From NCBI GenBank assembly GCA_002103105.1, contig DAAY01000003.1:248001-312000 (forward strand): a DNA stretch of 64,000 bases. Reading direction: 5' to 3'. Both the position numbers and the translations under genes were made by a program. Each line of letters opens with the position of its first letter. The first letter of the stretch is position 1. The notes under the pieces were generated by a model. The model worked only from the letters and a program-made list of their open reading frames with translations. It did no database searches and was not told the DNA's origin. Positions 53,644-62,749 of this stretch are shown here, one piece after another. The DNA is from Candidatus Gastranaerophilales bacterium HUM_1. GTDB taxonomy: Bacteria; Cyanobacteriota; Vampirovibrionia; Gastranaerophilales; Gastranaerophilaceae.

Positions 53644-53719
53644 AAAAACCTTCTTTCTTTTTCACAAATAATTTATCACAAATAGTTCTTGAGGTATAAT
53701 AAATTTTGAGGAATATATA

Positions 53720-54370
53720 ATGAAAAAAACTGTAATTTTTGATTTAGACGGAACATTATTAAATACATTAGATGACTTGGCAGATAGCACAAATTATGCA
53801 CTGTCAAAATTTGGTTATCCAACAAGAACTATTGATGAGGTTCGACAGTTTGTTGGTAATGGTGTTGCAAAGTTGATAGAACGTGCAATTCCTGAAGGTA
53901 AAAATAATCCTAATTTTGAAAAATGTTTAGCTATTTTTAAAGAAAATTATGCTCAAAATATGTATAACAAAACGGCCCCATATAATGGCATAATTGAGAT
54001 GTTATCAAATTTAAAATCAAAAGGAATAAAAATTGCGGTTGTATCTAATAAATTTGATTTGGCTGTAAAAGAATTGTGTAAAAAATATTTTGAAGGATTT
54101 ATTGATTTTGCGGCTGGGGAAAATGAAGCTCAAGGAATTAAGAAAAAACCAGCTCCAGATACGGTTATTTCTGTTTTAAACGAATTTAATTTTGCTTCAG
54201 AAGATGCTGTATATGTTGGTGATTCTGATGTGGATATTATGACGGCTAAAAACTCTAAAATGTCATGTATAAGCGTAACATGGGGCTTTAGAGATGAAAA
54301 GTTTTTACTTGAAAATGGTGCTACTATTTTAATTAATGCTCCATCTGAAATTTATAACCATCTAACCTAA
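53720..54370 (+). CDS. gph: HAD-family phosphatase, phosphoglycolate phosphatase-like
   Basis: A 216-residue HAD hydrolase: nucleophile motif DLDGTLLNTLDD, a helical cap (YALSKFGYPTRTIDEVRQFVGNG), VVSNK (motif II), the KKKPAPD lysine region (motif III) and YVGDSDVDIMTAKN (motif IV). The cap sequence is Gph-like (removal of phosphoglycolate from DNA repair). The family is promiscuous, so the substrate is tentative. TATAAT at 53695-53700 is a plausible -10; GAGGA gives the ribosome site. Confidence 0.85.
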   Translation: MKKTVIFDLDGTLLNTLDDLADSTNYALSKFGYPTRTIDEVRQFVGNGVAKLIERAIPEGKNNPNFEKCLAIFKENYAQNMYNKTAPYNGIIEMLSNLKSKGIKIAVVSNKFDLAVKELCKKYFEGFIDFAAGENEAQGIKKKPAPDTVISVLNEFNFASEDAVYVGDSDVDIMTAKNSKMSCISVTWGFRDEKFLLENGATILINAPSEIYNHLT

Positions 54371-54440
54371 AACGTATTACTAATTGTAAGAGAGTTTAAT
54401 TTTTTCTTATATTAAAAGTATAAAATTTAGAGGAAAAATT

Positions 54441-55727
54441 ATGTCATCTTCAATTAAAAATATTCATGCTCGTCAAATTTTAGATTCTCGAGGTAATCCA
54501 ACTTTGGAGGTAGAAGTTGAATTATATTCAGGAGAGAAAGCCTGTGCTTCTGTTCCTTCTGGTGCTTCAACAGGAAAATTTGAAGCTGTGGAATTACGAG
54601 ATAAAAATTCTGAAATTTATGGCGGTAAAAGTGTTATGATTGCCGTAAATAATGTGAATAAAATTATTGCACCTGCATTAATTGGAGATGATGTTTCCAA
54701 ACAATATGATATAGACAAAAAAATAATTGAACTTGAGGGGACTAATAATAAGGGAAAATTGGGAGCAAATGCAACTCTAGGTGTTTCACTTGCTTGTGCT
54801 AGAGTTGCTGCAAAGTATTATGGACAGGAATTGTATGAGTATTTAGGCGGGATTTGCGGGAATACTCTTCCTGTTCCTATGATGAATATTTTGAATGGGG
54901 GAGTTCATGCTAATAACAATTTGGAATTTCAAGAATTTATGATTGCTCCAGTTGGGGCTGAAAATTTTTCTCATGCTATTCAAATTGGTGCTGAAATTTT
55001 TTATTCACTAAAATCCATTTTGAAAAAACGAGGATTATCTGTTGGGGTAGGAGATGAGGGTGGTTTTGCCCCAGAACTCGAAACTAATATTGAAGCTATT
55101 GAACTTTTAATTGATGCAATTTTAACTGCTGGTTATTCAACTGATAGCGTGAAAATTTGCCTAGATGTGGCATCAAGTGAATTTTTTAATGGGAATAAAT
55201 ACTATATTCGTGGGCAAGGATATTCAAGTGAAGAATTTGTTGAAATTTTGTCGAAATTGGTAGCGGATTTTCCTATTGTTTCGATAGAAGATGGATTATC
55301 ACAAGAAGATTGGGCTGGTTGGGAATTTTTGACAAAACAGTTAGGAAATAGGTGTCAACTTGTTGGAGATGATTTATTTGTGACGAATTTACGACGAATT
55401 AAAATGGGTGTAGAAAAATGTTGTGCTAATTCTGTTTTGATTAAACCTAACCAAATTGGGACACTTTCTGAAACTTTGGATGCAATAAAATTCTCAAAAT
55501 CAAATGGTTATACAACTGTAATTTCTCATCGCTCTGGAGAAACGGAAGACACATTTATTGCAGATTTATCTGTCGGGGTTAATAGTGGTCTAATTAAAAC
55601 AGGTTCACTTTCTCGAGGGGAGAGAATTGCTAAATATAATAGACTTTTAAAAATCGAGGAAATTTTGGGCTCATCTGCAACATTTTTTGGCTTATCAGCG
55701 TTTAATATTTCTCTCGGGGTTGTTTAG
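54441..55727 (+). CDS. eno: Enolase
   Basis: Glycolytic enzyme converting 2-phosphoglycerate to phosphoenolpyruvate. HARQILDSRGNPTLEVEV, PSGASTGKFEAVELRD, MMNILNGGVHANNN, VGDEGGFAPEL, SIEDGLSQEDWAGW, LVGDDLFVTN, the catalytic Lys in VLIKPNQIGTL, and SHRSGETED and KTGSLSRGERIAKYN are all present. 428 residues is normal. AGAGGAAA precedes the ATG. It lies 70 bp after gph; the 3' side carries a repeat-like sequence. Confidence 0.97.
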   Translation: MSSSIKNIHARQILDSRGNPTLEVEVELYSGEKACASVPSGASTGKFEAVELRDKNSEIYGGKSVMIAVNNVNKIIAPALIGDDVSKQYDIDKKIIELEGTNNKGKLGANATLGVSLACARVAAKYYGQELYEYLGGICGNTLPVPMMNILNGGVHANNNLEFQEFMIAPVGAENFSHAIQIGAEIFYSLKSILKKRGLSVGVGDEGGFAPELETNIEAIELLIDAILTAGYSTDSVKICLDVASSEFFNGNKYYIRGQGYSSEEFVEILSKLVADFPIVSIEDGLSQEDWAGWEFLTKQLGNRCQLVGDDLFVTNLRRIKMGVEKCCANSVLIKPNQIGTLSETLDAIKFSKSNGYTTVISHRSGETEDTFIADLSVGVNSGLIKTGSLSRGERIAKYNRLLKIEEILGSSATFFGLSAFNISLGVV

Positions 55728-55731
55728 ATAG

Positions 55732-55820
55732 AGATTCCGAAACCAGTTATATGGGATTTCGTCATACTGAGCGAAGCGAAGTATCTCTTACTAAATGCGT
55801 TAGAGGGAACGAACTCAAAT
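55732..55820. repeat. Repeat-like sequence with GAGCGAAGCGAAG core downstream of eno
   Basis: The segment after eno contains CATACTGAGCGAAGCGAAGTATCTC, in two parts TCATACTGAGCG and AAGCGAAGTATCTC, and AGAGAT/ATCTCT ends. I know similar GAGCGAAGCGAAG sequences as dispersed short repeats in several unrelated genomes. It has no ORF and a higher GC content than the surrounding spacer. Only one copy is in this window. Confidence 0.5.
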
Positions 55821-55894
55821 TATAAATTGATTATTTTTTTTTATTTTTTATAATTTTAATAATTGTTTTAATGCAAAATGAGGAATGAATAGCA

Positions 55895-56944
55895 ATGATT
55901 ATAATTATGGAACGTGATGCTACGGCTGAAAATATAAAAGCTGTAACTGATTTATTGAATGAACATGGCTTTCGTGTAATTGTTCACGAAGGAGATGTGC
56001 ATACTGTAATTGACGCATTAGGTGATAAAACAACTCTTTCTCCAAACCGAATTGACGCTTTGGATGGAGTTATGCAAATTAAATTTATTCGTGAACCTTT
56101 TAGATTGGCATCAAGAGATAGAAAATCGGATGATACTATTATTGAGTTTTCTAATGGAGTGAAAGTTGGAGGAGCAAATAGACCAGTATTTATGGTTGGA
56201 CCTTGTTCGGTTGAAGAAGATTATGAAGGACTTTTGGAAGTCGCAACTGCTGCTAAAGAATTAGGCTGCCAATTTTTAAGAGGAGGTGCGTTTAAACCAA
56301 GAACTTCACCTTATGATTTTGATGGTTTAGGCGAAAAGGCTCTTAAGTACTTGGCTCAAGCAAGAGAAGCAACAGGGCTTCTTGTAGTTACGGAACTTAT
56401 GGATGTTGAGGATTTAGATTTAGTTTGTGATTATGCGGATGTAATCCAAGTTGGGGCAAGGAATATGCAAAATTTCCGACTCCTCAAGGCTGTTGGAAAA
56501 TGTAATAAGCCTGTCGTGTTGAAGCGTGGACCTGCAAGTACAATAAGAGAATTTTTACTTGCAGCTGAACATATTTTATATAATGGAAATGAACAAGTAA
56601 TTTTGTGCGAAAGAGGTTTGAAAAGTTTTGATAATGCGTTTACTAGAAATTTGATGGATATTGCAGCAGTTCCAGTTATCAAAAAATTGTCACACTTGCC
56701 AATTATTGTTGACCCAAGTCACGGTACAGGTCAAAGATATTTGATAGAGCCAATGGCTAAGGCGGGATTGGTTGTAGGTGCAGATGGTGTTATGGTAGAG
56801 GTTCATCACAATCCTGCAACTGCGTTGAGTGATGGTAAACAAAGTTTATCTATTCCGCAATTTAGAGAAGTCTTTACTAAGTTGAATAAGATGATTGATA
56901 CATTGCATTTGGAACGTAGTATGAGTATTCCGAGTGTGGAATAA
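55895..56944 (+). CDS. aroF: 3-deoxy-7-phosphoheptulonate (DAHP) synthase, type I with ferredoxin-like domain
   Basis: First enzyme of the shikimate pathway. The N-terminal 70 residues form a ferredoxin-like regulatory domain (MERDATAENIKAVTDLLNEHGF), as in the Thermotoga/Bacillus-type feedback-sensitive enzymes. The catalytic barrel has VGPCSVEEDY, RGGAFKPRTSPYDFDG, QVGARNMQNF, LKRGPASTIREF, CERG and VDPSHGTGQR. 349 residues. The start is ATG 55895, preceded by GAGGAA at long spacing. It ends at a strong terminator. Confidence 0.94.
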   Translation: MIIIMERDATAENIKAVTDLLNEHGFRVIVHEGDVHTVIDALGDKTTLSPNRIDALDGVMQIKFIREPFRLASRDRKSDDTIIEFSNGVKVGGANRPVFMVGPCSVEEDYEGLLEVATAAKELGCQFLRGGAFKPRTSPYDFDGLGEKALKYLAQAREATGLLVVTELMDVEDLDLVCDYADVIQVGARNMQNFRLLKAVGKCNKPVVLKRGPASTIREFLLAAEHILYNGNEQVILCERGLKSFDNAFTRNLMDIAAVPVIKKLSHLPIIVDPSHGTGQRYLIEPMAKAGLVVGADGVMVEVHHNPATALSDGKQSLSIPQFREVFTKLNKMIDTLHLERSMSIPSVE

Positions 56945-56961
56945 AGAAAGACATTTTAAAG

Positions 56962-56996
56962 AAGCGGCGATTGGATATTCCAATCGCCGCTTTGTT
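56962..56996. terminator. Bidirectional terminator between DAHP synthase and the 57014 operon
   Basis: A 13-bp GC-rich perfect stem (AAGCGGCGATTGG 56962-56974 with its complement 56980-56992), loop ATATT, is followed by TGTTTATAA. It lies between converging transcription units and likely serves both. Confidence 0.9.
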
Positions 56997-57013
56997 TATA
57001 ATATATGCAGAAA

Positions 57014-57610
57014 TTACTTTCCTAATCTGAATATTGATTTTAAATAAGATTTCAAATCTTTTTTGATTTCATCTACTGTTTCAGTACAAACCTTATCTTC
57101 TGACATCGCTTCTTCTGGGTCAACTTCAACATTATACGCAGAGTCATCATCTTCTAGATTTTCTCCATCAACAGGAATTCCGTCAACAGGCATTGCCATA
57201 TCTAAAAGACTTCTAAATTTCTTTTTCTTCCTTGGGGCATCACGTTTAACTTCGTCAGCTTCCCCTTCTTGAGCAATAGCTTTGTCTTGTTCTTCGGCTT
57301 TTACGAGTTCTCCTAATGAAATATAAATTTCTTTTAAATCTGAAATGACTGTACTGTTAGCAAGCCATTTCTTTACATATTTCTCATCTGGTCCAAGTCC
57401 GCCGTCTGTTTTAGTCCCTTCTGCAATATTGAATACTGCTTCTGAAATTCCGATGCAAATAATGGCATGAGGATACGCATAACGAGTATCCATCCTAATT
57501 TTCAAGTTATTATATTTCGTTACATTCAAATTTGCTGCGTTGTGTGAATCTTCTTGTTGTTTAATAATTGATTCTTGTAGCTTGATTGCTAATTCATGAA
57601 GGGTTTTCAT
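57014..57610 (-). CDS. Unknown protein, paralogue of the next gene (operon gene 5)
   Basis: A 198-residue soluble protein. Residues about 30-85 (KYNNLKIRMDTRYAYPHAIIC, GISEAVFNI, TKTDGGLGPDEKYVKKW) match the corresponding region of the neighbour at 57625, with the same order of motifs. The C-terminal half is acidic and Lys-rich and diverged, with a final helix (KKDLKSYLKSIFRLG). No known domain. It is the last gene of a five-gene minus-strand operon with 4-18 bp gaps. GAGGAGGC is the ribosome site. Confidence 0.82.
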   Translation of the reverse strand: MKTLHELAIKLQESIIKQQEDSHNAANLNVTKYNNLKIRMDTRYAYPHAIICIGISEAVFNIAEGTKTDGGLGPDEKYVKKWLANSTVISDLKEIYISLGELVKAEEQDKAIAQEGEADEVKRDAPRKKKKFRSLLDMAMPVDGIPVDGENLEDDDSAYNVEVDPEEAMSEDKVCTETVDEIKKDLKSYLKSIFRLGK

Positions 57611-57624
57611 TTTTAGCCTCCTCG

Positions 57625-58158
57625 TTATTCTTTGGGTTTGTCTTTATCGTCTTTTTTGTTTGAGTCTAACACATTATTTTTCATTTTCAATAAGCGTTTT
57701 GTTTTAGCTTCTCGCTTAGTTTTATCAATACCAGTACCAGTCATATCGACATCCAAATTATCTTGAGAATTTTCGGCTCTACGCAAACGAAGAGTTACAG
57801 ATGATTTCTTACCTGTATCTTCTTCTTGTTCTGCTGCAATTGCTTCTTTAATTATTTTCCAGTGTGCTCTTAATTCATTGTTGATGTTTGCTCTGTCGCT
57901 CCATCTTTTTACATAGCCATCTTCTGCTCCAAGTCCGCCATCAAGTTTTTTGCCATCAAGAATAGAGAAATTTGCTTCGGAAATTCCAATACTCACGAAA
58001 AAGTGTGGGTCTGAGCAACGTTTTGGATCCATAAACACTTTCAAGTTGTTATAGCGATACGCATAAGATTTAGCATCTCCATACTTATCAGACATAACGT
58101 TTATTAAAAATTCTCTTAAACTGTTTTCAAATTTTGATATTGAATTAGCCGTAGCCAT
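57625..58158 (-). CDS. Unknown protein, paralogue of the following gene (operon gene 4)
   Basis: A 177-residue soluble protein sharing YNNLKVFMDPKRCSDPHFFVS, IGISEANFSI, KLDGGLGAEDGYVKRWSDRA with its downstream neighbour; the two arose by tandem duplication. The C-terminal third is Lys/Asp-rich and low complexity (DSNKKDDKDKPKE). The [FY]-x-IGISEA and DGGLG...YV-[KR][KR]W blocks look like a conserved core. No known family. It lies 18 bp after the UPF0210 gene. Confidence 0.82.
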   Translation of the reverse strand: MATANSISKFENSLREFLINVMSDKYGDAKSYAYRYNNLKVFMDPKRCSDPHFFVSIGISEANFSILDGKKLDGGLGAEDGYVKRWSDRANINNELRAHWKIIKEAIAAEQEEDTGKKSSVTLRLRRAENSQDNLDVDMTGTGIDKTKREAKTKRLLKMKNNVLDSNKKDDKDKPKE

Positions 58159-58176
58159 TTGTATTTTACCTCTGTC

Positions 58177-59538
58177 CTAGTTATTTAGACTATGAATAGG
58201 TGCAGGAATCCTCCCACCTCTATTAACGAATTTTGCAGAAGATAGTTCATTTACTGGCATGATTGGGGCTTCGCCTAGAAGTCCGCCATAAGAAATATAA
58301 TCTCCGATTTTTTTACCTGCGGCAGGAATTACTCTAACAGCTGTTGTTTTCTTGTTAATCATTCCAATTGCCATTTCATCAGCAATCATACCCGCAATTG
58401 TGCTTGATGGGGTATCTCCAGGAATAGCAATCATATCAAGACCAACAGAACAAACAGAAGTCATTGCTTCTAATTTGTTAAAAGTAAGGTATCCTTTTTC
58501 TGCGGCTTCAATCATTCCTGCATCTTCTGAAACAGGGATGAATGCTCCTGATAATCCCCCAACGTGTGAACTTGCCATAATTCCACCTTTTTTAACAGCA
58601 TCATTTAACATTGCTAAAGCGGCGGTTGTTCCGTGAGCTCCAGCGTGTTCAAGTCCCATAGCTTGGAAAATTCCTGCAACGCTATCTCCAGGGGCTGGAG
58701 TAGGAGCTAAAGATAAATCGATTACTCCAAATGGAATATCTAATTTTTTTGCTAATTTACGCCCAACAAGTTCCCCTGTTGAAGTGATTTTATATGCAAT
58801 TTCTTTAATTTTGTTTGCTAATTCACTCATATCAGCACCGTCAGGTAATGCTTCTACTGCGGCTCTTACAACACCAGGTCCAGAAACTCCGACATTCAAT
58901 GCACATTCAGGTTCACCCATTCCGCAAAAAGCCCCAGCCATAAAAGGGTTATCTCCTGGGACATTGCAAAATACAACGAGTTTTGCTGCTCCGATGCTAT
59001 CTTGGTCTTTTGTTAATTCTGCTGATTTTTTAATGATTTCTGACATTTTCAAAACAGCATCCATATTTATGCCCGCTTTTGAAGATGCTAAATTTATTGA
59101 TGAACAAACTCTTTCTGTTGTTGCAAGGGCTTCGGGAATACTTTCTATTAATAAGTTATCTCCTTTTGTACATCCTTTTTCTACAAGGGCAGAAAAACCT
59201 CCAACAAAATTTACTCCAACTTCTTTTGCGGCTTTATCTAAGACTTGTGCAATTCTCACGTAATCAGGTTTTTTGCATGCTTCTCCGATAAATGAAATTG
59301 GTGTAACTGCAATTCTTTTATTGATAATTGGGATTGAATATTCATCTGCCAATTCATCAGCATATGTAACAAGATTTTTTGCGTATTTTTTTATTTTGTT
59401 ATAAATATTATCGCAAAGTTTGTCTATATCTTCTGAAATACAATCTCTTAAACTTAATGCAAGTGTAACTGTTCTAATATCAAGATTGTACAACTTAATC
59501 ATGTTAATTGTTTCTAATATATTTTGTTCGTTTATCAT
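58177..59538 (-). CDS. UPF0210 (DUF711, PFL-like) protein
   Basis: A 453-residue protein of the UPF0210/DUF711 family: [20 protein letters not shown]-type [38 protein letters not shown]-type [41 protein letters not shown] and [14 protein letters not shown] are recognisable blocks. The function is not established; family structures resemble pyruvate formate-lyase-like barrels without the glycyl radical loop. In Firmicutes it often has an adjacent ACT-domain gene, which is absent here. It follows the MotB-like gene by 4 bp. Confidence 0.9.
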   Translation of the reverse strand: MINEQNILETINMIKLYNLDIRTVTLALSLRDCISEDIDKLCDNIYNKIKKYAKNLVTYADELADEYSIPIINKRIAVTPISFIGEACKKPDYVRIAQVLDKAAKEVGVNFVGGFSALVEKGCTKGDNLLIESIPEALATTERVCSSINLASSKAGINMDAVLKMSEIIKKSAELTKDQDSIGAAKLVVFCNVPGDNPFMAGAFCGMGEPECALNVGVSGPGVVRAAVEALPDGADMSELANKIKEIAYKITSTGELVGRKLAKKLDIPFGVIDLSLAPTPAPGDSVAGIFQAMGLEHAGAHGTTAALAMLNDAVKKGGIMASSHVGGLSGAFIPVSEDAGMIEAAEKGYLTFNKLEAMTSVCSVGLDMIAIPGDTPSSTIAGMIADEMAIGMINKKTTAVRVIPAAGKKIGDYISYGGLLGEAPIMPVNELSSAKFVNRGGRIPAPIHSLNN

Positions 59539-59542
59539 TTTC

Positions 59543-60235
59543 CTACTTCCGTAATCCTAATGCTTTTGAAACATCCCAGTTTTTTACTTTTATTTTTAAT
59601 TCAACTCGTCTGCTTCTTGCAAAATCTTCTTTACCATTTACTAATACTGGTTCATTAAAGCTTTTCCCTTCAACAACCAGTTTTTTTCTAAAATCGTCAG
59701 CATATTTTTTGTCATATTTAGTCCTAAAAATATACTCAGCGACAGCATTTGCTCTTCTCAAACTCAAATCCATATTTCGCATAAACTGTTCTTCTTTAGA
59801 ATTTACCCCTGCGAATGTTTGAGAATCTGTATGTCCTTGGATAATTATATTATCAATTTGTCCAGCTAGTTCTTTATCTGCAAAGATTGTATTTATATAT
59901 ATAGGAGCAAGTTTGTCTAATAACTTTTTCCCTTCTGGAGTGAGTTCAGAACTATTTAAGGCAAAAAGCTCTCCATCAGATATTTTTAAATCACCTGTCA
60001 TTTTGTCTATATCAGCGTCAATGTCAGAGTTTTTCATCCCTTCGCTAATTTTTTCGGATACATTCATTTGAACTTGTTGTTGTTGAACTGTTTTTTGAGA
60101 AAATCCTGTCATTGCAAGAACAAACAACGTAATAAAAATTACGGCTAATCCCAGTAATAAGTCAGCCATTGTCACCCAGAAAATATTTCCAGATGTGTCA
60201 TCTTCTTTATTTTGTTGTCTGTATATAATTGCCAT
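59543..60235 (-). CDS. MotB/OmpA-like protein with membrane plug helix
   Basis: A 230-residue protein with a short N-terminal cytosolic part, one membrane helix ([21 protein letters not shown]) that carries an Asp in the position of the MotB proton-carrier Asp, and a C-terminal OmpA-like domain ([38 protein letters not shown]). These are the features of MotB/ZorB-type stator subunits. It follows the MotA-like gene by 16 bp. There are no flagellar genes here, so a non-flagellar proton- or sodium-driven complex is likely. GAGTTATTTT-type leader; start ATG 60235. Confidence 0.85.
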   Translation of the reverse strand: MAIIYRQQNKEDDTSGNIFWVTMADLLLGLAVIFITLFVLAMTGFSQKTVQQQQVQMNVSEKISEGMKNSDIDADIDKMTGDLKISDGELFALNSSELTPEGKKLLDKLAPIYINTIFADKELAGQIDNIIIQGHTDSQTFAGVNSKEEQFMRNMDLSLRRANAVAEYIFRTKYDKKYADDFRKKLVVEGKSFNEPVLVNGKEDFARSRRVELKIKVKNWDVSKALGLRK

Positions 60236-60251
60236 TTTGACCTTTTACTTT

Positions 60252-61154
60252 TTAAAATAACTCATCTACGTCATCTGATTTTGAGAGTTTTACATTTTCT
60301 TTTAATTGTTTATTTAATTGGTTTAATCCAAATATCAAGTTCTCCAAATATGGAACGAGGTTGCTTGCGACACTAGAATCGAAAGCTGTTTTAAATTGTT
60401 CTGGCATACCATCGATGAGATTTGAGGAATTGTTATTTTGGATTTTTGTTTCCCTTAAAAGCTCGTATAAGAATTTTTCAGAAGTAATACTTGCAAATAA
60501 ATTCCCCATCATTTCTTGGATTGTAATTAATGGATTTTTGCACAATTTGTTATAAAGAATTCTTTCAATCATTAAATATACTAAAGATGAACCTACCGCA
60601 ATTACTGAAACCAAAGCTGCCATTTGCATACTAACTAAAAATCCAGAAACTGAAGCAAGAGTTTTTTCTTGAGTTGAAAAATCGATTTGTCCAAATGCGA
60701 TTGCAATGTTCAAAAATGTAAATAATGGTCCAAAACCTGTTAATATTGTCGGAATTGTTTGAATTAATTTCGAATTGAATTTTGAAGTTATAAGAGTTTC
60801 TTCATTGAAAAAATACAATGGGTCAGTCGTAGTTTGGACATTTTGTACTGTGGAAGAAATATCTTGATATTTTACATTTCCTTGAGTTTTTAATGCTACG
60901 GATTCAGAAAAAACAAGGGTGTTTTTAAATTCATTCCAAATTGCTGATACGTATGGATTTGAAGTCATCCAGGTATCAAGCTCTTTGAATCTAAAGTTCA
61001 AATCATTTCTCTTGAATGTTGAAATAAACTGAATTAAAACATTCAAATTTTTTCCAGTATCTAAATATTTAACCAAACAATATATTGTAGATGCGATAAA
61101 TACAACTAAAACAATGCCTATTGGTACTTCTGATAATATTTTTATAAAATTCAT
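60252..61154 (-). CDS. MotA/TolQ/ExbB-like channel protein
   Basis: A 300-residue protein with membrane helices at about 9-28 (PIGIVLVVFIASTIYCLV), 132-152 (PTILTGFGPLFTFLNIAIAFG) and 172-195 (FLVSMQMAALVSVIAVGSSLVYLMIE). The P-x-x-LT-x-FGP-x-FTFL-x-I and SVSGFLVSMQ blocks match the MotA/TolQ/ExbB/ZorA channel fold. The C-terminal tail is short and helical (LNQLKENVKLSKSD), unlike the long tail of ZorA. First gene of the operon with a promoter at 61181-61209. Confidence 0.8.
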   Translation of the reverse strand: MNFIKILSEVPIGIVLVVFIASTIYCLVKYLDTGKNLNVLIQFISTFKRNDLNFRFKELDTWMTSNPYVSAIWNEFKNTLVFSESVALKTQGNVKYQDISSTVQNVQTTTDPLYFFNEETLITSKFNSKLIQTIPTILTGFGPLFTFLNIAIAFGQIDFSTQEKTLASVSGFLVSMQMAALVSVIAVGSSLVYLMIERILYNKLCKNPLITIQEMMGNLFASITSEKFLYELLRETKIQNNNSSNLIDGMPEQFKTAFDSSVASNLVPYLENLIFGLNQLNKQLKENVKLSKSDDVDELF

Positions 61155-61180
61155 AACTCTACTCTATCCTTATGCTGGTC

Positions 61181-61209
61181 ATTGTAGCATATTTTGTGGA
61201 TTTGAGCAA
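61181..61209 (-). promoter_or_regulatory. Promoter of the MotAB-like operon
   Basis: On the minus strand TTGCTC (61209-61204) and TACAAT (61186-61181) are separated by 17 bp, about 27 bp before the start codon of the MotA-like gene. Confidence 0.6.
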
Positions 61210-61221
61210 ATATTTTTGATG

Positions 61222-61887
61222 TTAATCAAGTATAAAATTTAGAAATTCGTGAAAATATTTCCCAATCATAATGGCTAAAAAGCTTATAATAATATCATAT
61301 AGCACTTTAAGTCCACTTTGTGCAGCAATCCACCCGCTTATAAATGAACTATCTGCGTGTTTAAATAATGCAATTATCAACATGTAAAAAATTCCAATTA
61401 GGTGAATTATCAAAACTCCGAGAATTGATGCTTTAATCATATTTGGGAAAGAATATTTTTGATGCAATATATTCCCTGCAAAAACAACGGCTGGAATATA
61501 TCCCAAGATGTACCCAAATCCAAATTCAGATAAATAAGTTATTCCTCCTCCAAGTCCAAATATTGGAAGAAATAGTAATCCTGCTAGAATGTAAAGCATA
61601 ACTGTTGTTACAGCCATTCTTTTCCCTAAAACTGAACAAATCATCATTACTGCTGGAATTTGAGGAACTATCCAAAAGCTGTAAATGAAATTATCTGAAC
61701 ACAAAGCCTTATTTGTGAATAAATCAATCGGAATTATGTAATGTTTGATATTTAGGTTTACAAAAGTTGTTGCGATAAGGAATAAGATGCTACAAAAAAT
61801 AAGCACAAGATTTATAAACGGAATCTTTATTTCTCGATGCCGTTTGTCTAACCTTCTCATTTTTGGTATCAATACTTCTTGTGTCAT
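61222..61887 (-). CDS. bioY: BioY-family biotin transporter component
   Basis: A 221-residue polytopic membrane protein with about six helices. GLGGGITYLSEFGFGYILGYIPAVVFAG (in parts) is the conserved BioY loop, and the ECF S-component layout fits. It imports biotin, alone or with the ECF energy-coupling module, which is not in the window. It overlaps the end of rimI by 4 bp (ATGA), so they form a two-gene operon. bioB elsewhere in the window suggests that imported biotin or dethiobiotin is also processed. Confidence 0.78.
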   Translation of the reverse strand: MTQEVLIPKMRRLDKRHREIKIPFINLVLIFCSILFLIATTFVNLNIKHYIIPIDLFTNKALCSDNFIYSFWIVPQIPAVMMICSVLGKRMAVTTVMLYILAGLLFLPIFGLGGGITYLSEFGFGYILGYIPAVVFAGNILHQKYSFPNMIKASILGVLIIHLIGIFYMLIIALFKHADSSFISGWIAAQSGLKVLYDIIISFLAIMIGKYFHEFLNFILD

Positions 61888-62423
61888 TGTATGTTAATTT
61901 TCCCTTCAAGTTCTTTTATAGTTTTTTGGTATGGAATTTTGTATTCGTCAAAGAAGATGTTTTTTGTCCACATAATAAGTGCATCTTCGTTGTTGTTTTG
62001 ATAATAACCTTTTCTTGTCCCAAATGATGAAAAGCCGTATTTTGTATAAAGGTTGATTGCGGGAGTGTTACTTACTCTGACTTCTAATGTTATGTATTTA
62101 ATCATTTCAGTATAGCAGTCGTCAATAACTCTTTTTAGTAGAGCTTCTCCATATCCTCTTCTTCTATAATTAGGCGAAATTGCGATATTTGTGATGTGTG
62201 CTTCATCTAAAATATGCCAAGTGCCAGCATATCCTGCAATTTCACCAGAAGAAGTAAATAATGTGTAATATCTAGCTAGTTCATTGTGGATTTCGTTCAA
62301 AAAAGAATCTTTTGACCAATGATGTTCTCCGTATGCTTCGGATTCAATTGCAATAATTTTGTCAACATCATCTGCGGTCATTTTTTTTATTGTAACGCTC
62401 TCAATATTATCCATACATAACAT
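61884..62423 (-). CDS. rimI: GNAT acetyltransferase, RimI-like
   Basis: A 179-residue GNAT protein: VTIKKMTADDVDKIIAIESEAYGEHHWSKDSF, the HITNIAISPNYRRRGYGEALL acetyl-CoA-binding motif (RRRGYG) and LEVRVSNTPAINLYTKYGFSSFGTRKGYY. RimI acetylates the N-terminal Ala of ribosomal protein S18; the motif pattern supports that or a close relative. The start has no Shine-Dalgarno; CATTAT lies 6 nt before ATG 62423, and a second ATG is at 62414. Confidence 0.85.
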   Translation of the reverse strand: MLCMDNIESVTIKKMTADDVDKIIAIESEAYGEHHWSKDSFLNEIHNELARYYTLFTSSGEIAGYAGTWHILDEAHITNIAISPNYRRRGYGEALLKRVIDDCYTEMIKYITLEVRVSNTPAINLYTKYGFSSFGTRKGYYQNNNEDALIMWTKNIFFDEYKIPYQKTIKELEGKINIQ

Positions 62424-62749
62424 GTTATCATAATGAATAAAATCTGTGCAAATTATTTCGGAAGATTAATTTCTTTCAAAATTTGGGCATACTGTTTAAT
62501 TTAAAATACGCACATTAGAAAATGTTAATAAAAATTTACAATCATGTTAAAGTATTTACTATGTAAGGTTTACAGCTAACATCTAAAAATAGTAGTTGTG
62601 TGGTATTTTTATAAAAACAGTTGTATTCTTTTGAGTGTTAAGATAGCTTAAAACCCTAAGATAATCGCTTGCAATCAAATATTTTAGAGGTAAGATTAAA
62701 ATATCGCATGTAGTGTGCGAAAGTTTACCAAGCCGAAAATGAGGAAAAT
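62424..62749 (+). promoter_or_regulatory. Leader and promoter region of the infA ribosomal operon
   Basis: A 326-bp gap with two promoter-like pairs: TTTACA (62535-62540) with TACTAT (62557-62562), spacing 16, and TTGCAA (62669-62674) with TAAGAT (62691-62696), spacing 16. A small hairpin (TCGCA/TGCGA, 62703-62720 area) lies between the second and the start. A long leader is usual for ribosomal operons. No ORF is visible. Confidence 0.6.

Noticed and set aside
57014..61154. A complete Zorya defence system
   Set aside because: The channel pair resembles ZorA/ZorB in fold, but the MotA-like protein lacks the long ZorA tail and there is no ZorC, ZorD helicase or ZorE nuclease next to it.
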